Source of the DNA: Streptomyces spiroverticillatus
Lineage (GTDB): Bacteria > Actinomycetota > Actinomycetes > Streptomycetales > Streptomycetaceae
Direction: 5' to 3'
DNA length: 64,000 nucleotides
Assembly: GCA_014650415.1 (NCBI GenBank)
Contig: BMUX01000002.1
Location: 62,001 to 126,000, forward strand
The stretch's first letter is position 1. Every line of letters starts with the position of its first letter. The position numbers and the translations under genes are program-made. The notes beneath the pieces were generated by a model. The model saw only the letters and a program-made list of their open reading frames with translations. It was not told the DNA's origin and did no database searches. This document shows positions 7,646-17,054 of the stretch, in pieces.

Positions 7646-8437
7646 CTAGTCGGAGAGCCCCGCCAGGTCCCGCAGGCGGCGGGCCTGCGCCGCGCGCTCC
7701 GCGGTGCGCTGGTCCTCGTACGAACGCCCCGAAGCACCCTGGAGCAGCGCCTTGGTCTCCACCGTGGCGTCCCGGGGCGCGGCCAGCAGCGCGGCGGTCA
7801 AGTCCCGTACCGCGCCGTCGAGTTCGTCGTTCGGCACGACGAGGTTGGCGAGGCCCGTGCGCTCGGCCTCCGCCGCGTGCACGAAGCGGCCCGTGGCGCA
7901 GATTTCGAGCGCGCGGGCGTACCCGACGAGGCCCACCAGGGGGTGGGTCCCGGTCAGGTCGGGCACCAGGCCGAGACTGGTCTCGCGCATGGCGAACTGC
8001 ACGTCCTCGGCGGCGACCCGCAGGTCGCAGGCGAGGGCGAGCTGGAACCCGGCACCGATCGCATGGCCCTGGACCGCGGCGATGCTGATGATGTCGGGAC
8101 GGCGCCACCAGGTGAAAGCCTCCTGGTAGCGCGCGATCTCCGCGTCGAGGTCCGCGTCGGAACCCCGCGCGAGGTCGAGGAAGGACGGCTCACCGTCGAA
8201 GCCCTCCGGGGCGAACGCCTGCCGGTCGAGGCCGGCGGAGAAGGATTTGCCCTCTCCGCGCAGCACGACCACCCGGACGGTCCCGGGCAACGCCCTCCCG
8301 GCCTCCGTCAACGCCCGCCACAGAGCGGGAGATTGGGCGTTGCGCTTGGCCGGGTTGGCCAGGGTCACCGTGGCTACGGCGTCCTCGACGGTGAGTTGCA
8401 CGCCGTCTTTGTCGAGTACGAGGTCGTGAGAAGCCAT
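7646..8437 (-). CDS. Enoyl-CoA hydratase/isomerase family protein
   Basis: A 263-aa crotonase-fold protein. The CoA-binding strand 'VVLRGEGKSFSAGLDRQAF' lies near residues 58-76 and the oxyanion-hole helix 'QGHAIGAGFQLALACDLRVAAEDVQFAMRETSLGLVPDLTG' near 122-162, including a Glu in 'RETSLGL' at the usual catalytic position. The C-terminus 'DQRTAERAAQARRL' fits the family. The substrate is not identifiable. The ATG at 8437 follows a good GGAGG ribosome-binding site 7 nt away. It converges on the 'P10 family' gene, with a 29-bp spacer carrying repeats of CTAGTACAG. Confidence 0.88.
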   Translation of the reverse strand: MASHDLVLDKDGVQLTVEDAVATVTLANPAKRNAQSPALWRALTEAGRALPGTVRVVVLRGEGKSFSAGLDRQAFAPEGFDGEPSFLDLARGSDADLDAEIARYQEAFTWWRRPDIISIAAVQGHAIGAGFQLALACDLRVAAEDVQFAMRETSLGLVPDLTGTHPLVGLVGYARALEICATGRFVHAAEAERTGLANLVVPNDELDGAVRDLTAALLAAPRDATVETKALLQGASGRSYEDQRTAERAAQARRLRDLAGLSD

Positions 8438-8544
8438 GGGGTGCCTCCGGGGTCGGTACGGTGCCGTCACCTGTTAAGTGACTGCACAGTAACCACCCGG
8501 AGAACCCGGCCGACCACCGGCCCCGTACGAGCGGGCTACGACGG

Positions 8545-8763
8545 TCAGGCCGTGGCCTTCTTGCCGCGTGTCGCTCCGCCGCGTCCCCGCAGCGTCACTC
8601 CGGACTCACTCAGCATCCGGTGCACGAATCCGTAGGAGCGGCCGGTCTCTTCGGCCAACGCCCGGATGCTCGCACCGGAGTCGTACTTCTTCTTCAGGTC
8701 TGCCGCGAGCTTGTCGCGCGCGGCGCCGGTAACCCGGCTGCCCTTCTTCAGAGTCTCGGCCAC
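8545..8763 (-). CDS. Small helix-turn-helix protein
   Basis: A 72-aa basic protein with a single HTH: 'GARDKLAADLKKKYDSGASIRALAEETGRSYGFVHRMLSESGVTL', flanked by basic tails ('GRGGATRGKKATA'). It matches a widely conserved Streptomyces helix-turn-helix protein, probably DNA-binding. The GTG at 8763 (V-AETLKKGSRVTG) gives the conserved N-terminus; the frame is open for 22 codons further upstream but those residues look unconserved. Role unknown; nucleoid-associated or regulatory are both possible. Confidence 0.75.
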   Translation of the reverse strand: MAETLKKGSRVTGAARDKLAADLKKKYDSGASIRALAEETGRSYGFVHRMLSESGVTLRGRGGATRGKKATA

Positions 8764-9176
8764 CCGTGCCTCCTCAAGGAAGTGCGCTCTGGACTTCTCA
8801 TGATCACCCCTCCCCGCGTTCCTGGCCACCCATTCGGCAAGGTCCGTACAACAAGGTTCGCCGTGGAGGAAGTGACGACCGGCGGCGGAATACGGAATTC
8901 CGCGTGTCGTTCGCCATACCGGAATCCGGTGACTCTCGGGAATGTCCAGGTCAGCGCCGCAAAACGATCAGTGGCACGACGAAGGCCCGCCCCGGTGCGG
9001 GGCGGGCCTTCGGTTGCCAGGGGGCGCGCCGGGGTACGAGAGGCACTCACTCAGATGAAGGATCACGCGTAGGCCGAATGATCCAGCCGGAGTGGATCAG
9101 ACCGGGCCCGCTGCCAGGGCCTTTGACGCCGGACTATGCCAGTGCCACGTCTGTCTCCCGGCCGGCCCCGTGCAGG
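8764..9176. other. Intergenic region without a convincing gene
   Basis: This 413-bp stretch between the small HTH gene and the ABC-F gene (both minus strand) is slightly less GC-rich than its surroundings. It holds the promoter region of the HTH gene and a strong hairpin at 8980-9012. Open frames across it are overlapping and have no recognisable domains; I see no further gene. Confidence 0.6.
8980..9012 (-). terminator. Perfect 15-bp hairpin downstream of the ABC-F gene
   Basis: A 15-bp perfect inverted repeat (CGAAGGCCCGCCCCG / CGGGGCGGGCCTTCG) with a 3-nt loop. It lies 165 bp beyond the stop of the ABC-F gene in its direction of transcription and before the HTH gene. No long U-run follows, which is usual for Streptomyces terminators. 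Confidence 0.75.
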
Positions 9177-10775
9177 TCAGGCCAGTGCCACGAGGTCCGC
9201 GTAGTCGGGGCCCCACAGGTCCTCGACGCCGTCGGGGAGCAGGATGATCCGCTCCGGCTCCAGCGCGTGGACGGCGCCCTCGTCGTGGGTGACGAGGATG
9301 ACCGCGCCCTTGTAGGTGCGCAGCGCGCCGAGGATCTCCTCGCGGCTGGCGGGGTCGAGGTTGTTGGTGGGCTCGTCGAGGAGCAGGACGTTGGCGGAGG
9401 AGACCACCAGGGTCGCCAGCGCCAGACGGGTCTTCTCGCCGCCGGAGAGGACCCCGGCCGGCTTGTCGACGTCGTCGCCGGAGAAGAGGAAGGAGCCGAG
9501 GGTCTTGCGCACCTCGACCAGGTCCAGGTCGGGGGCGGAGGAGCGCATGTTCTCCAGGACCGTGCGGTCCGGGTCGAGCGTCTCGTGCTCCTGGGCGTAG
9601 TAGCCCATCTTCAGGCCGTGGCCCTCGATGACCTGTCCGGTGTCGGGCTTCTCGGCGCCCGCGAGCAGGCGCAGCAGGGTCGTCTTGCCCGCGCCGTTGA
9701 GGCCGAGGATGACGACGCGGGAGCCCTTGTCGACGGCCAGGTCGACGTCGGTGAAGATCTCCAGCGAGCCGTACGACTTGGACAGGCCCTCCGCCATCAG
9801 CGGGGTCTTGCCGCAGGGCGCGGGCTCGGGGAAGCGCAGCTTGGCGACCTTGTCGGAGACGCGGACGGCCTCCAGGCCGGAGAGCAGGCGCTCGGCGCGC
9901 TTGGCCATGTTCTGCGCGGCGACGGTCTTGGTGGCCTTGGCGCGCATCTTGTCGGCCTGCGAGTTGAGGGCCGCGGCCTTCTTCTCGGCGTTCTGGCGCT
10001 CGCGCTTGCGGCGCTTCTCGTCGGCCTCGCGCTGCTGCTGGTAGAGCTTCCAGCCCATGTTGTAGACGTCGATCTGGGCGCGGTTGGCGTCCAGGTAGAA
10101 AACCTTGTTGACGACCGTCTCGACCAGCTCGACGTCGTGGGAGATCACGATGAAGCCGCCGCGGTAGGTCTTCAGGTAGTCGCGCAGCCAGACGATGGAG
10201 TCCGCGTCGAGGTGGTTCGTGGGCTCGTCGAGGAGCAGGGTGTCGGCGTCCGAGAAGAGGATGCGGGCCAGCTCCACGCGACGGCGCTGACCGCCGGAGA
10301 GGGTGTGCAGCGGCTGGCCGAGCACACGGTCGGGCAGGCCCAGCGCGGCGGCGATGGTGGCGGCCTCGGCCTCGGCGGCGTACCCGCCCTTGGTGAGGAA
10401 CTCCGTCTCCAGGCGCTCGTACTTCTTCATCGCCTTTTCGCGGGTGGCGCCCTGCCCGGTGGACATCTTCTGCTCGTTCTCGCGCATCTTGCGCAGTACG
10501 GAGTCCAGCTCGCGGGCGGAGAGGATGCGGTCCTTGGCCAGGACGTCCAGGTCGCCGGTGCGGGGGTCCTGCGGGAGGTAGCCGACCTCGCCGGAGCGGG
10601 TGATGGTGCCGCCGGCCGGGTTGCCCTCACCTGCGAGGCACTTGGTGAGGGTGGTCTTGCCCGCGCCGTTGCGGCCGACGAGGCCGATGCGGTCGCCCTT
10701 GGCGATGCGGAAGGACGCGTTCTCGATGAGGATGCGGGCGCCGGCGCGCAGCTCGATGCCGGAGGCGGTGATCAC
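9177..10775 (-). CDS. ABC-F family ribosome-associated ATPase
   Basis: A 532-aa soluble protein with two ABC domains and no membrane segments. The first has Walker A 'GRNGAGKTT' (residues 34-42), signature 'LSGGQRRRVELA' and Walker B 'LLLDEPTNHLD'; the second has 'GLNGAGKTT', 'LSGGEKTRLALA' and 'VLLLDEPTNNLD'. Between them is a charged linker rich in Lys/Arg/Glu ('ADEKRRKRERQNAEKKAAALNSQADKMRAKATK'-type P-site tRNA interaction region). ABC-F proteins act on the ribosomal E site to regulate translation or protect against antibiotics. Length and conservation suggest a housekeeping member rather than a dedicated resistance protein, but that is inference. Confidence 0.9.
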   Translation of the reverse strand: MITASGIELRAGARILIENASFRIAKGDRIGLVGRNGAGKTTLTKCLAGEGNPAGGTITRSGEVGYLPQDPRTGDLDVLAKDRILSARELDSVLRKMRENEQKMSTGQGATREKAMKKYERLETEFLTKGGYAAEAEAATIAAALGLPDRVLGQPLHTLSGGQRRRVELARILFSDADTLLLDEPTNHLDADSIVWLRDYLKTYRGGFIVISHDVELVETVVNKVFYLDANRAQIDVYNMGWKLYQQQREADEKRRKRERQNAEKKAAALNSQADKMRAKATKTVAAQNMAKRAERLLSGLEAVRVSDKVAKLRFPEPAPCGKTPLMAEGLSKSYGSLEIFTDVDLAVDKGSRVVILGLNGAGKTTLLRLLAGAEKPDTGQVIEGHGLKMGYYAQEHETLDPDRTVLENMRSSAPDLDLVEVRKTLGSFLFSGDDVDKPAGVLSGGEKTRLALATLVVSSANVLLLDEPTNNLDPASREEILGALRTYKGAVILVTHDEGAVHALEPERIILLPDGVEDLWGPDYADLVALA

Positions 10776-10927
10776 GGAAAAACTCCTGTGCGGGGTGTGA
10801 CGGCGGAAGGTCGGACGGGCGGGCTCTTTACTTCGACGCCGCTAATGCGCAAGGAGAGGTGCCATACGGCCCAGTCTAACGGGCGTTCGCAAGCTCTTTT
10901 CGGGGGCTCGTTCGGGGCTCACGGGGG

Positions 10928-11758
10928 TCAATCGCGCGGGCCCGGGGCGGATTCCCTGCGGCCCCCGGGGTCGGGTGTGCCGCGGTCCTGGTCGTGGGCG
11001 GTGCGGCCGTTGCCGAGGGGGTTGCGGCCTGGAGCCATGCGACCCAGCGCGTCGACGGGCACGATCTGCTCGGTCCAGGCCGCCGCCCCTCCACAGGGCT
11101 GCGCCACGAGCAGGACGTGCCCCCGGCGGGCGGTGCGGGCGGGGACGAACCGGCAGCCGGGCTTGGCGGGGAGCACCCAGCGCAGGTCGCCGTCGACGGT
11201 GCGGTACGCCGCGATGTGGTGCGGGGTGAGCACCGCCAGCATCTCGGCGGCCGGGTCCAGCGGCTGGAGGACTCCGGCGGGGCGGCCGTCGAAGGCGGGG
11301 ATGGCCCGGTGCCAGCGGACGGCGTGCCCGTCGCCGCGCACGGTGTCGGTGACCAGTCCGTCGCTCCACAGGGCGAAGAGGTGGCCGGGCACCGCGTGCA
11401 CGGTCAGGGGGGTGTGACCCGTGCGGGTGTACGTCCAGCGGGTGCGTCCGGAGTGCGTGTCGTACGCCTGGATCTGGGCGCCCCGGATGCGTACGGCCGG
11501 GTCGGGGGCGGGCCGGGGCCCTTCCGGTGCGACGAGGCGGTCGCCGTAGGGGGCGGGGCGGGTCTGGTGGGCGGCGGTGAGCAGGGGCACGGCCAGGAGG
11601 GCGGCGAGGACGGGCAGCAGCAGCCGGGCGGGGCGGGTGCGCAGGGCGGCGGCCAGACGGGCGAGGCGGCGGCGGGTGCGCAGGCGGGCGATCCGCAGCA
11701 GCGGGATGGGGGCGGGACTCGCGGGGCGGCGGTCGGGGCTCTGTCCGGGGTCGGTCAT
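10928..11758 (-). CDS. Membrane-anchored PQQ-type beta-propeller-like protein
   Basis: A 276-aa protein with a basic N-terminus and one membrane segment at about residues 46-65 ('LLLPVLAALLAVPLLTA'). The outside portion contains strands typical of PQQ/WD-type repeats: 'IQAYDTHSGRTRWTYTRTG', 'GDGHAVRWHRAIPAF', 'IAAYRTVDGDLRWVLP', with Cys at 'KPGCRFVP' and 'AQPCGG' that could form a disulfide. The repeat number is too small for a full propeller. Function unknown. The promoter lies in the 309-bp region shared with the divergent zinc metallopeptidase. Confidence 0.65.
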   Translation of the reverse strand: MTDPGQSPDRRPASPAPIPLLRIARLRTRRRLARLAAALRTRPARLLLPVLAALLAVPLLTAAHQTRPAPYGDRLVAPEGPRPAPDPAVRIRGAQIQAYDTHSGRTRWTYTRTGHTPLTVHAVPGHLFALWSDGLVTDTVRGDGHAVRWHRAIPAFDGRPAGVLQPLDPAAEMLAVLTPHHIAAYRTVDGDLRWVLPAKPGCRFVPARTARRGHVLLVAQPCGGAAAWTEQIVPVDALGRMAPGRNPLGNGRTAHDQDRGTPDPGGRRESAPGPRD

Positions 11759-12067
11759 GGGTGGCGGGTTCCCCCTTGTGCGGCGGTGCCCCGGGGGTGG
11801 GCCCGGCTTGGCTCAGAACGTATCGGCGCGGGCGGCGGGGCGGAGCCCGCTCCGACGGCGACACGACGGAGCGAGGGGACGGTGGTCCCCCGTTCGGCGG
11901 TGCTCCGGCGGCCCACGCGAAAGGGCAGAAGGGGATGAATGGGCTGATACTCGGCGCAAGGTGGCGGAGTGCCGTCACCGGGCCGGTCGGGACGAGAACC
12001 GGTCAGGCAGCGGCCCGTCACGGCGGCGGCCGGTCCAGGCAGCACAAGCAGAGGGTGGTGTGGCCCC
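11759..12067. other. Divergent intergenic region
   Basis: A 309-bp region between the minus-strand PQQ-type gene and the plus-strand metallopeptidase. It must contain both promoters. The only structure noticed is a short CGGAG/CTCCG hairpin near 11840; no gene is supported. Confidence 0.5.
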
Positions 12068-12958
12068 GTGCAGTTCGACGACGACGCCAATCTGGACAGC
12101 TCGGAGGTCCGGGACGTGCGCGGCAGTCGCATTCCCGGCGGAAAGGCCACGATCGGCGGAGGCATCGTCGGTTTCATCGCCCTGATCATGGGCGTGCTGT
12201 TCGGGGTGGGCCCGGACCAGCTGGGGCTGTCCTCCGGCGAGCAGCAGCCCGGCGGCTCGGTGTCCGCGCAGGCGCAGGTGCAGACGGGCTGCAAGACGGG
12301 GCGGGACGCGAACACCAAGGAGGACTGCCGGATCCTGGGCGTGGTCAACAGCGTGCAGGACTTCTGGCGGGCGGAGTTCGCGCGCCGGGGGGCCAGGTAC
12401 GGCGACGCGAAGACGGTGTTCTTCTCGCACCGGGTGCCCACGGCCTGCGGCACGGCCTCCTCGGCGGTCGGCCCGTTCTACTGCCCCGGCGACCGGCAGG
12501 TCTATCTGGACCTGGGCTTCTTCGACGAGCTGCGCACCAAGTTCGGCTCCAGCGGCGGGCCGTTCGCGCAGGCGTACGTGGTGGCGCACGAGTACGGGCA
12601 CCACATCCAGAACACGATGGGCACCCTGGCCCGCTCGCAGGACGGCCGCCAGGGCGCGAACAGCAACGCGGTCCGCGTCGAGCTCCAGGCCGACTGCTAC
12701 GCCGGCGTGTGGGCGCACCACGCGACCCGTACGCCCGACGAGAAGTCCGGGAAGCCGCTGATCACGAAGCTCACCGACGTCGACATCCGGGACGGTCTGG
12801 ACGCGGCGGCGGCGGTCGGCGACGACCGGATCCAGGAGAAGTTCCAGGGCCGGGTGACGCCGGAGAGCTGGACGCACGGGTCGGCGGCGCAGCGGCAGCA
12901 GTGGTTCTACAACGGGTTCCGCACGGGCGACATGGGGCAGTGCAACACCTTCCGCTAA
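12068..12958 (+). CDS. Neutral zinc metallopeptidase (YpfJ/KPN_02809 family)
   Basis: A 296-aa protein starting '[19 protein letters not shown]', the usual N-terminus of this family, followed by one membrane segment (about residues 30-50) and an extracytoplasmic peptidase domain. The zinc motif HEYGHH (H174, E175, H178) is present, with the downstream '[12 protein letters not shown]' supplying the third ligand. Several paired Cys residues ('QTGCKTG', 'KEDCRI', '[18 protein letters not shown]') may form disulfides outside the cell. The GTG at 12068 follows GAGGG. Substrates of this family are unknown. Confidence 0.88.
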   Translation: MQFDDDANLDSSEVRDVRGSRIPGGKATIGGGIVGFIALIMGVLFGVGPDQLGLSSGEQQPGGSVSAQAQVQTGCKTGRDANTKEDCRILGVVNSVQDFWRAEFARRGARYGDAKTVFFSHRVPTACGTASSAVGPFYCPGDRQVYLDLGFFDELRTKFGSSGGPFAQAYVVAHEYGHHIQNTMGTLARSQDGRQGANSNAVRVELQADCYAGVWAHHATRTPDEKSGKPLITKLTDVDIRDGLDAAAAVGDDRIQEKFQGRVTPESWTHGSAAQRQQWFYNGFRTGDMGQCNTFR

Positions 12959-13077
12959 GTCATGCTTGGCGGCATTCGCGCTGGTCAGGGCCGATTGTCA
13001 GACCCCCCTGCCAGACTGTGTCGTGGGTCACAGAAGTGGCCCGGACGCAGGCGGACGAGCGAGTGAGGGTGGACAGG

Positions 13078-13482
13078 ATGAGCAGCACACCGACCATGTA
13101 TCCGACCTTCCTGTACAGGGACGCGAAGGCGGCGATCAAGCTCCTGACGGAGGGCTTCGGCTTCACCGAGATCGCCGTGTTCGAGGGCGAGGGCGGCCTG
13201 ATCGAGCACGCGGAGCTGGCGTACGGAAACGGCGCGGTGATGCTCGGCAGCAAGGGCCGGGCCGGGCAGTTCGCACAGCTGATGGCGGACGCCGGTCCGA
13301 CCGGTGTGTACGTCGTGGTGGGCGACACCGACGCGCACCACAAGCGGGCCGAGGAGTTCGGGGTGGAGATCCTGATGCCGCCCACCGACCAGGACCACGG
13401 CTCCCGGGACTACATGGCCCGCGACCACGAGGGCAACGTGTGGTCCTTCGGGACGTACGTACCGGGGGTGTCGGCCGGCTGA
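13078..13482 (+). CDS. VOC family (glyoxalase/bleomycin-resistance-like) protein
   Basis: A 134-aa protein with the two beta-alpha-beta-beta-beta modules of the VOC superfamily: 'YPTFLYRDAKAAIKLLTEGFGF...HAELAYGNGAVMLG' and 'VYVVVGDTDAHHKRAEEFGVEILMPPTDQDHGSRDYMARDHEGNVWSFGTY'. Relatives include PhnB-like and fosfomycin/bleomycin-binding proteins; the ligand cannot be assigned. The ATG at 13078 is preceded by GGACAGG. Confidence 0.85.
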   Translation: MSSTPTMYPTFLYRDAKAAIKLLTEGFGFTEIAVFEGEGGLIEHAELAYGNGAVMLGSKGRAGQFAQLMADAGPTGVYVVVGDTDAHHKRAEEFGVEILMPPTDQDHGSRDYMARDHEGNVWSFGTYVPGVSAG

Positions 13483-13512
13483 CGGGAAGCCCGCCGGCCG
13501 GCCTCGCGTCGG

Positions 13513-14970
13513 CTACGCGCCGCCGGTGTGCACCTGGAACGCCGCCCGGCGCACGGCCTTCGCGAGGGCCGGGTCGGGGTGGGCGGCGGCGAGCGCGACC
13601 AGGACCTGCACGGTGCGCGGGTGTCCGACGGCGCGGACCTCGTCGAGCAGGGCGGGGACGGTGCCCTGGACCGCCGATTCCAGGTGGCGGACCAGCAGTT
13701 CGCTCTCGCCGTGGTCGGCGACGGCCGCGGCGGTGTCCACCCAGAGCCAGGTGGACTCCTCGCGGGTGAGCCGGTCGTGGGCGTCCTCGGGGTCGTCGCC
13801 CTCGTGCTCGGCCAGCCAGAGCAGGGCGTACGGCCGCAGGGCGACCTCTTCGGCGGCGGCGCGGACCTCGGCCTCGGCGGGGGCGCCGACGACACGGAGC
13901 GCCTCGAAGGCGAGGCCGCGCAGGAGGGCGTCCTCGCCGCGGGCCACTTCGAGGAGTTCCAGGACGGCGGTGCCGACCGTGCGGGCGGCGAGCCAGGCCC
14001 GGTACTCGGCGCGGGCGGGGCCGGGGGTGAGACGGGCGCAGCCGCTGAGCATGGCGTCGGCGGACTGCTCGATGTTCCCGGCGGGGCTCTGCGCGGCGAC
14101 GCAGATCTGCTCCAGCTTGACCCAGACGGCCCAGCTGCCGAGCGGGGTCAGGGTGGCCTGGCCCTCGCCGAGGGTGAGGGCGCCGACGGAGGCGAGCCCT
14201 TCGAGGGCCCAGTCGAGGAGGAGGGAGAGGGGTACGGGCACCGAGTGGTTCGTGGACTGGGCGGGGATGCCGTGCAGGTGGGGCGGGACCTCGCAGCGTT
14301 CCTCGTGCAGTTCGGCGACGCGCTGCTCCAGCAGGTCCAGGAGGGCCGGGACCAGGACGGGTCCGGCGGAGAGCTGAAGGAGGGAGAGCACCTGGGGTAC
14401 GGACTCGACGACTTCCGCGACGGTGACGGGCGCGATGTCCTTCGGCGCGGGGTGGACGATCGACCAGGCGTCGAAGAGGGCGACCCAGCCGCGCAGCACG
14501 GCGGCGTCGTCGCGGTCCCAGGCACGCAGCCGCCAGCCGGGGCGGGCGTTGCTGCCGTGGATCTCGACGAGACCGGCGAGGCGGGCCCGGTCCCAGCCGG
14601 CCCGGACCTGAGTCTCGGTCAGGCGCAGTGCCTCGGCGGCGCGTTCGGCGGAGACGTCGGACAGGCGTCCGGCCTGGCCGGGGCGGGGAGCGGCGCCGCG
14701 GGCGCGCTCGGTGTCGGCCCAGCGCGCCACGCGGGTGGCGTCGGCGAGCACTTCCCGTGCGTGACGGGCCAGTTCCGCCTGGGCGGGGGTTCCCTCGGGG
14801 GGGCGGGTTGCCGGGCGGGTACGCCGGTTCGTCACGGCCCGTCGGGCTGTGGCGAGGGGTCGCGGGCGGACAAGTCGGAGCCTGGAGTCGCGCGGTGTAC
14901 GGGACGTCACGTGCAGCAGTGTCTCCGCTGAGTGCCCGAAAGCCCAAACGGAATCCTCCTCACCGCCCAC
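13513..14970 (-). CDS. Conserved hypothetical protein with HEAT-like C-terminal half
   Basis: A 485-aa soluble protein that I do not recognise. Residues ~60-180 are Arg/Ala-rich and contain a possible winged-helix ('ERAAEALRLTETQVRAGWDRARLAGLVEIHG'). Residues ~200-300 contain Leu-rich amphipathic helices and 'LTLGEGQATLTPLGSWAV', also winged-helix-like. The C-terminal ~180 residues are regularly spaced helices ('LVRHLESAVQGTVPALLDEVRAVGHPRTVQVLVALAAAHPDPALAKAVRRAAF') resembling HEAT repeats. The N-terminal start is uncertain: the first ~55 residues are low-complexity and a start further in is possible. Confidence 0.65.
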   Translation of the reverse strand: MGGEEDSVWAFGHSAETLLHVTSRTPRDSRLRLVRPRPLATARRAVTNRRTRPATRPPEGTPAQAELARHAREVLADATRVARWADTERARGAAPRPGQAGRLSDVSAERAAEALRLTETQVRAGWDRARLAGLVEIHGSNARPGWRLRAWDRDDAAVLRGWVALFDAWSIVHPAPKDIAPVTVAEVVESVPQVLSLLQLSAGPVLVPALLDLLEQRVAELHEERCEVPPHLHGIPAQSTNHSVPVPLSLLLDWALEGLASVGALTLGEGQATLTPLGSWAVWVKLEQICVAAQSPAGNIEQSADAMLSGCARLTPGPARAEYRAWLAARTVGTAVLELLEVARGEDALLRGLAFEALRVVGAPAEAEVRAAAEEVALRPYALLWLAEHEGDDPEDAHDRLTREESTWLWVDTAAAVADHGESELLVRHLESAVQGTVPALLDEVRAVGHPRTVQVLVALAAAHPDPALAKAVRRAAFQVHTGGA

Positions 14971-15021
14971 GCGGCGTCGTGAAATCTGCTACGTGGACGC
15001 GTCCGGCGGGGCCCTGCGGGG

Positions 15022-16152
15022 TCAGACGAGGGGGGTGAGGAAGCGGCGCAGGGCCTCTTCGTAGGCGGCCGGGTCGGCGTTCCACATGGCGGCGTGGGAG
15101 GCGTCCCGCACGGTGTGCAGGGTGACCAGGTCGGGGCGGGCGTCGGCGAGGGCGCGGGACGGGCCCCAGGGGGCGACGGTGTCGCCGGGGCCGTGCAGGA
15201 TCAGCGCCGGGACCCGCAGGCCGTCCGGGTCGGCGGCCTCGCGGAGCCGGTCGCCGTGCGGTCCGGTGCTGCCCTGGGCGGCCCGGACGGCAAGCGGAAG
15301 GAGGGCCGCGGGGGTGCGGCGGGCGGTGGCCAGGGCGCGCACCGTCGCCTCCCAGTCCAGCACCGGCGAATCGAGCACCAGTCCGGCGATGTGGTGGCGC
15401 AGGGCCGAGGAGGTGGCGGCGTGCAGGGCCATGGCGCCGCCGGTGGACCAGCCGTACAGGATGATCCGCTGCGCGCCCTCGCGGACGGCGTGCCGGATCG
15501 CGGCGTCGAGGTCGCGCCACTCGGAGTCGCCGAGGTGGCCGAGTCCGTCCGGGGAGCGGGGTGCGCCCGGGTCGCCCCGATAGGCGAGGTCGAGCACCGG
15601 CAGGCGGAAGCGGTGCAGGAACTCCATGACGTTCAGCGGGTGCTCGCGGGTGGCGCCGAGGCCGTGCACGGTGATCACCCAGGTGGTGGCTCTGGCGCCG
15701 GGGACGAACCAGGCGGGCAGGGAGCCGAGCTCGCCCATGACGTCGACGTGGCGGAAGTCGAGGCCCAGTGCGGTGCCGGGGTCGCCGCTGTGGACGTTCG
15801 GGGTGAGGTGGAGGCGGGCACCGGGTTCCAGGGAGCCCCGGGTGACCCGTTCCAGGCGGCGCACCACGGTGTCGGGCTCGTGCGGGGCGGCCTCCAGGAC
15901 GGGGCCGACCACGGCGTGCACGCCGTCGCCCTCCAGGCCGTACACCCCCGGCCTGAGCGTGGCGAGCCCCCTGGTCAGGGTGACCTGTCCGGGGGCCGTG
16001 GCGTGCACGGTCACGCGGGGGTCGCCGGGGAGGGGCCGGCCGGGGGGCGCCTTGAGCGCCGCGTCGCCGGCATACCGGGCGGCGGCGACCGCTGCCGCGC
16101 CGAGGCCTATGAGTGTGGTGACGGCTGCTGCCGTTGCTTTGGCCGGGTGCAC
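15022..16152 (-). CDS. Alpha/beta hydrolase
   Basis: A 376-aa hydrolase with an N-terminal membrane segment (residues ~5-25). The fold elements are 'WVITVHGLGATREHPL', the nucleophile elbow 'ILYGWSTGGAMAL' (G-x-S-x-G, Ser near residue 230), 'ALILHGPGDTVAPWGPSRALAD' with the acid, and 'HTVRDASHAAMWNADPAAYEEAL' with the catalytic His. Substrate unknown. The GTG at 16152 follows GGGACA. The gene is 68 bp downstream of the class II aldolase gene on the same strand and may be co-transcribed. Confidence 0.85.
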   Translation of the reverse strand: MHPAKATAAAVTTLIGLGAAAVAAARYAGDAALKAPPGRPLPGDPRVTVHATAPGQVTLTRGLATLRPGVYGLEGDGVHAVVGPVLEAAPHEPDTVVRRLERVTRGSLEPGARLHLTPNVHSGDPGTALGLDFRHVDVMGELGSLPAWFVPGARATTWVITVHGLGATREHPLNVMEFLHRFRLPVLDLAYRGDPGAPRSPDGLGHLGDSEWRDLDAAIRHAVREGAQRIILYGWSTGGAMALHAATSSALRHHIAGLVLDSPVLDWEATVRALATARRTPAALLPLAVRAAQGSTGPHGDRLREAADPDGLRVPALILHGPGDTVAPWGPSRALADARPDLVTLHTVRDASHAAMWNADPAAYEEALRRFLTPLV

Positions 16153-16220
16153 TGTCCCAGTGTCCGTACGCCCGGCCCGGGCTGCCAGTGGGCGGGGTCC
16201 CCTCGGGGACCTTCGGTGGG

Positions 16221-16886
16221 TCAGCCCGGTTGGCCGTAGCCGCGGAGGCGGTCGGCGGCGGCGGCGAGCTCGGTCTCGGAGAGGAGGGAGGGGGACAGGC
16301 CGGGCACGGAGGAGGCGGTGAGCCAGACGCGGCACATCCACTCCAGCTGGGCCGTGCGGTCGTAGGCCTGGGAGAGGGTGGCTCCGTAAGTGAGGGTCCC
16401 GTGGTTGCGGAGCAGGCAGCCGGTGCGGTCGCGCAGGGCGAGGCGGACGTTCTCGGCCAACTCCTTCGTCCCGTACGTCGCATAGGCCGCCGTCCGTATC
16501 TGGCCCCCCAGGGCCGCCGCCATGTAGTGCACCAGGGGCAGCCGGTCCACGAGGGTCGAGACGGCGGTGGCGTGCACCGCGTGGGTGTGCACGATCGCGC
16601 GGGCGTCGGTGTCGGCGTACACCGCGAGGTGCAGGGGCAGCTCGCTGGTGGGGGCGAGGCCCCCGAGCACCCGGCGGCCCGAGGGGTCGACGCCGGTCAC
16701 GTCGTCGGGGGTGAGCCGGTCGTAGGGCACTCCGCTCGGGGTGACCAGGACGAGGTCCTCCCCGACGCGCACGGAGACGTTCCCCGAGGTGCCGACGACC
16801 AGCCCGTCGGCGACCGACCTGCGGGCCGTGTCCACCAGCTCCCGCCACGCCGCCGCCACCGCGTCCGTCACCCGAGTCGTCGCCAT
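16221..16886 (-). CDS. Class II aldolase/adducin family protein
   Basis: A 221-aa protein of the L-fuculose-phosphate aldolase type. It has 'GTSGNVSVRVGEDLVLVTPSGVPYDRL' for phosphate binding, the zinc ligands 'IVHTHAVHATAVS' and a C-terminal 'LLRNHGTLTYGATLSQAYDRTAQLEW'. The catalytic acid is likely the Glu of 'PTSELPLHLAVY'. Members cleave or epimerise sugar phosphates such as fuculose-1-P, ribulose-5-P or methylthioribulose-1-P; the exact substrate cannot be read from the sequence. ATG 16886 is preferred; ATG 16895 is an alternative. Confidence 0.88.
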   Translation of the reverse strand: MATTRVTDAVAAAWRELVDTARRSVADGLVVGTSGNVSVRVGEDLVLVTPSGVPYDRLTPDDVTGVDPSGRRVLGGLAPTSELPLHLAVYADTDARAIVHTHAVHATAVSTLVDRLPLVHYMAAALGGQIRTAAYATYGTKELAENVRLALRDRTGCLLRNHGTLTYGATLSQAYDRTAQLEWMCRVWLTASSVPGLSPSLLSETELAAAADRLRGYGQPG

Positions 16887-17054
16887 GCTGCGCATCCTGC
16901 CAGCAGCGGCGCGGCACTGTAGCCCGGAGGCCCGGGGTCCGTAAGGGCGCGCTCCCGCCCGCCGTCGGATTGGCCGGAGATCGACCGGCTTTTCCCGATC
17001 TTCCAGTAACCTCTGCCCAGATTTGTCATGCACGTAGCCATTCCGGGGGGAATC

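Noticed and set aside
8748..9050. Possible 100-codon gene on the minus strand
   Set aside because: It overlaps the terminator hairpin and the HTH gene start, and its composition is not protein-like.
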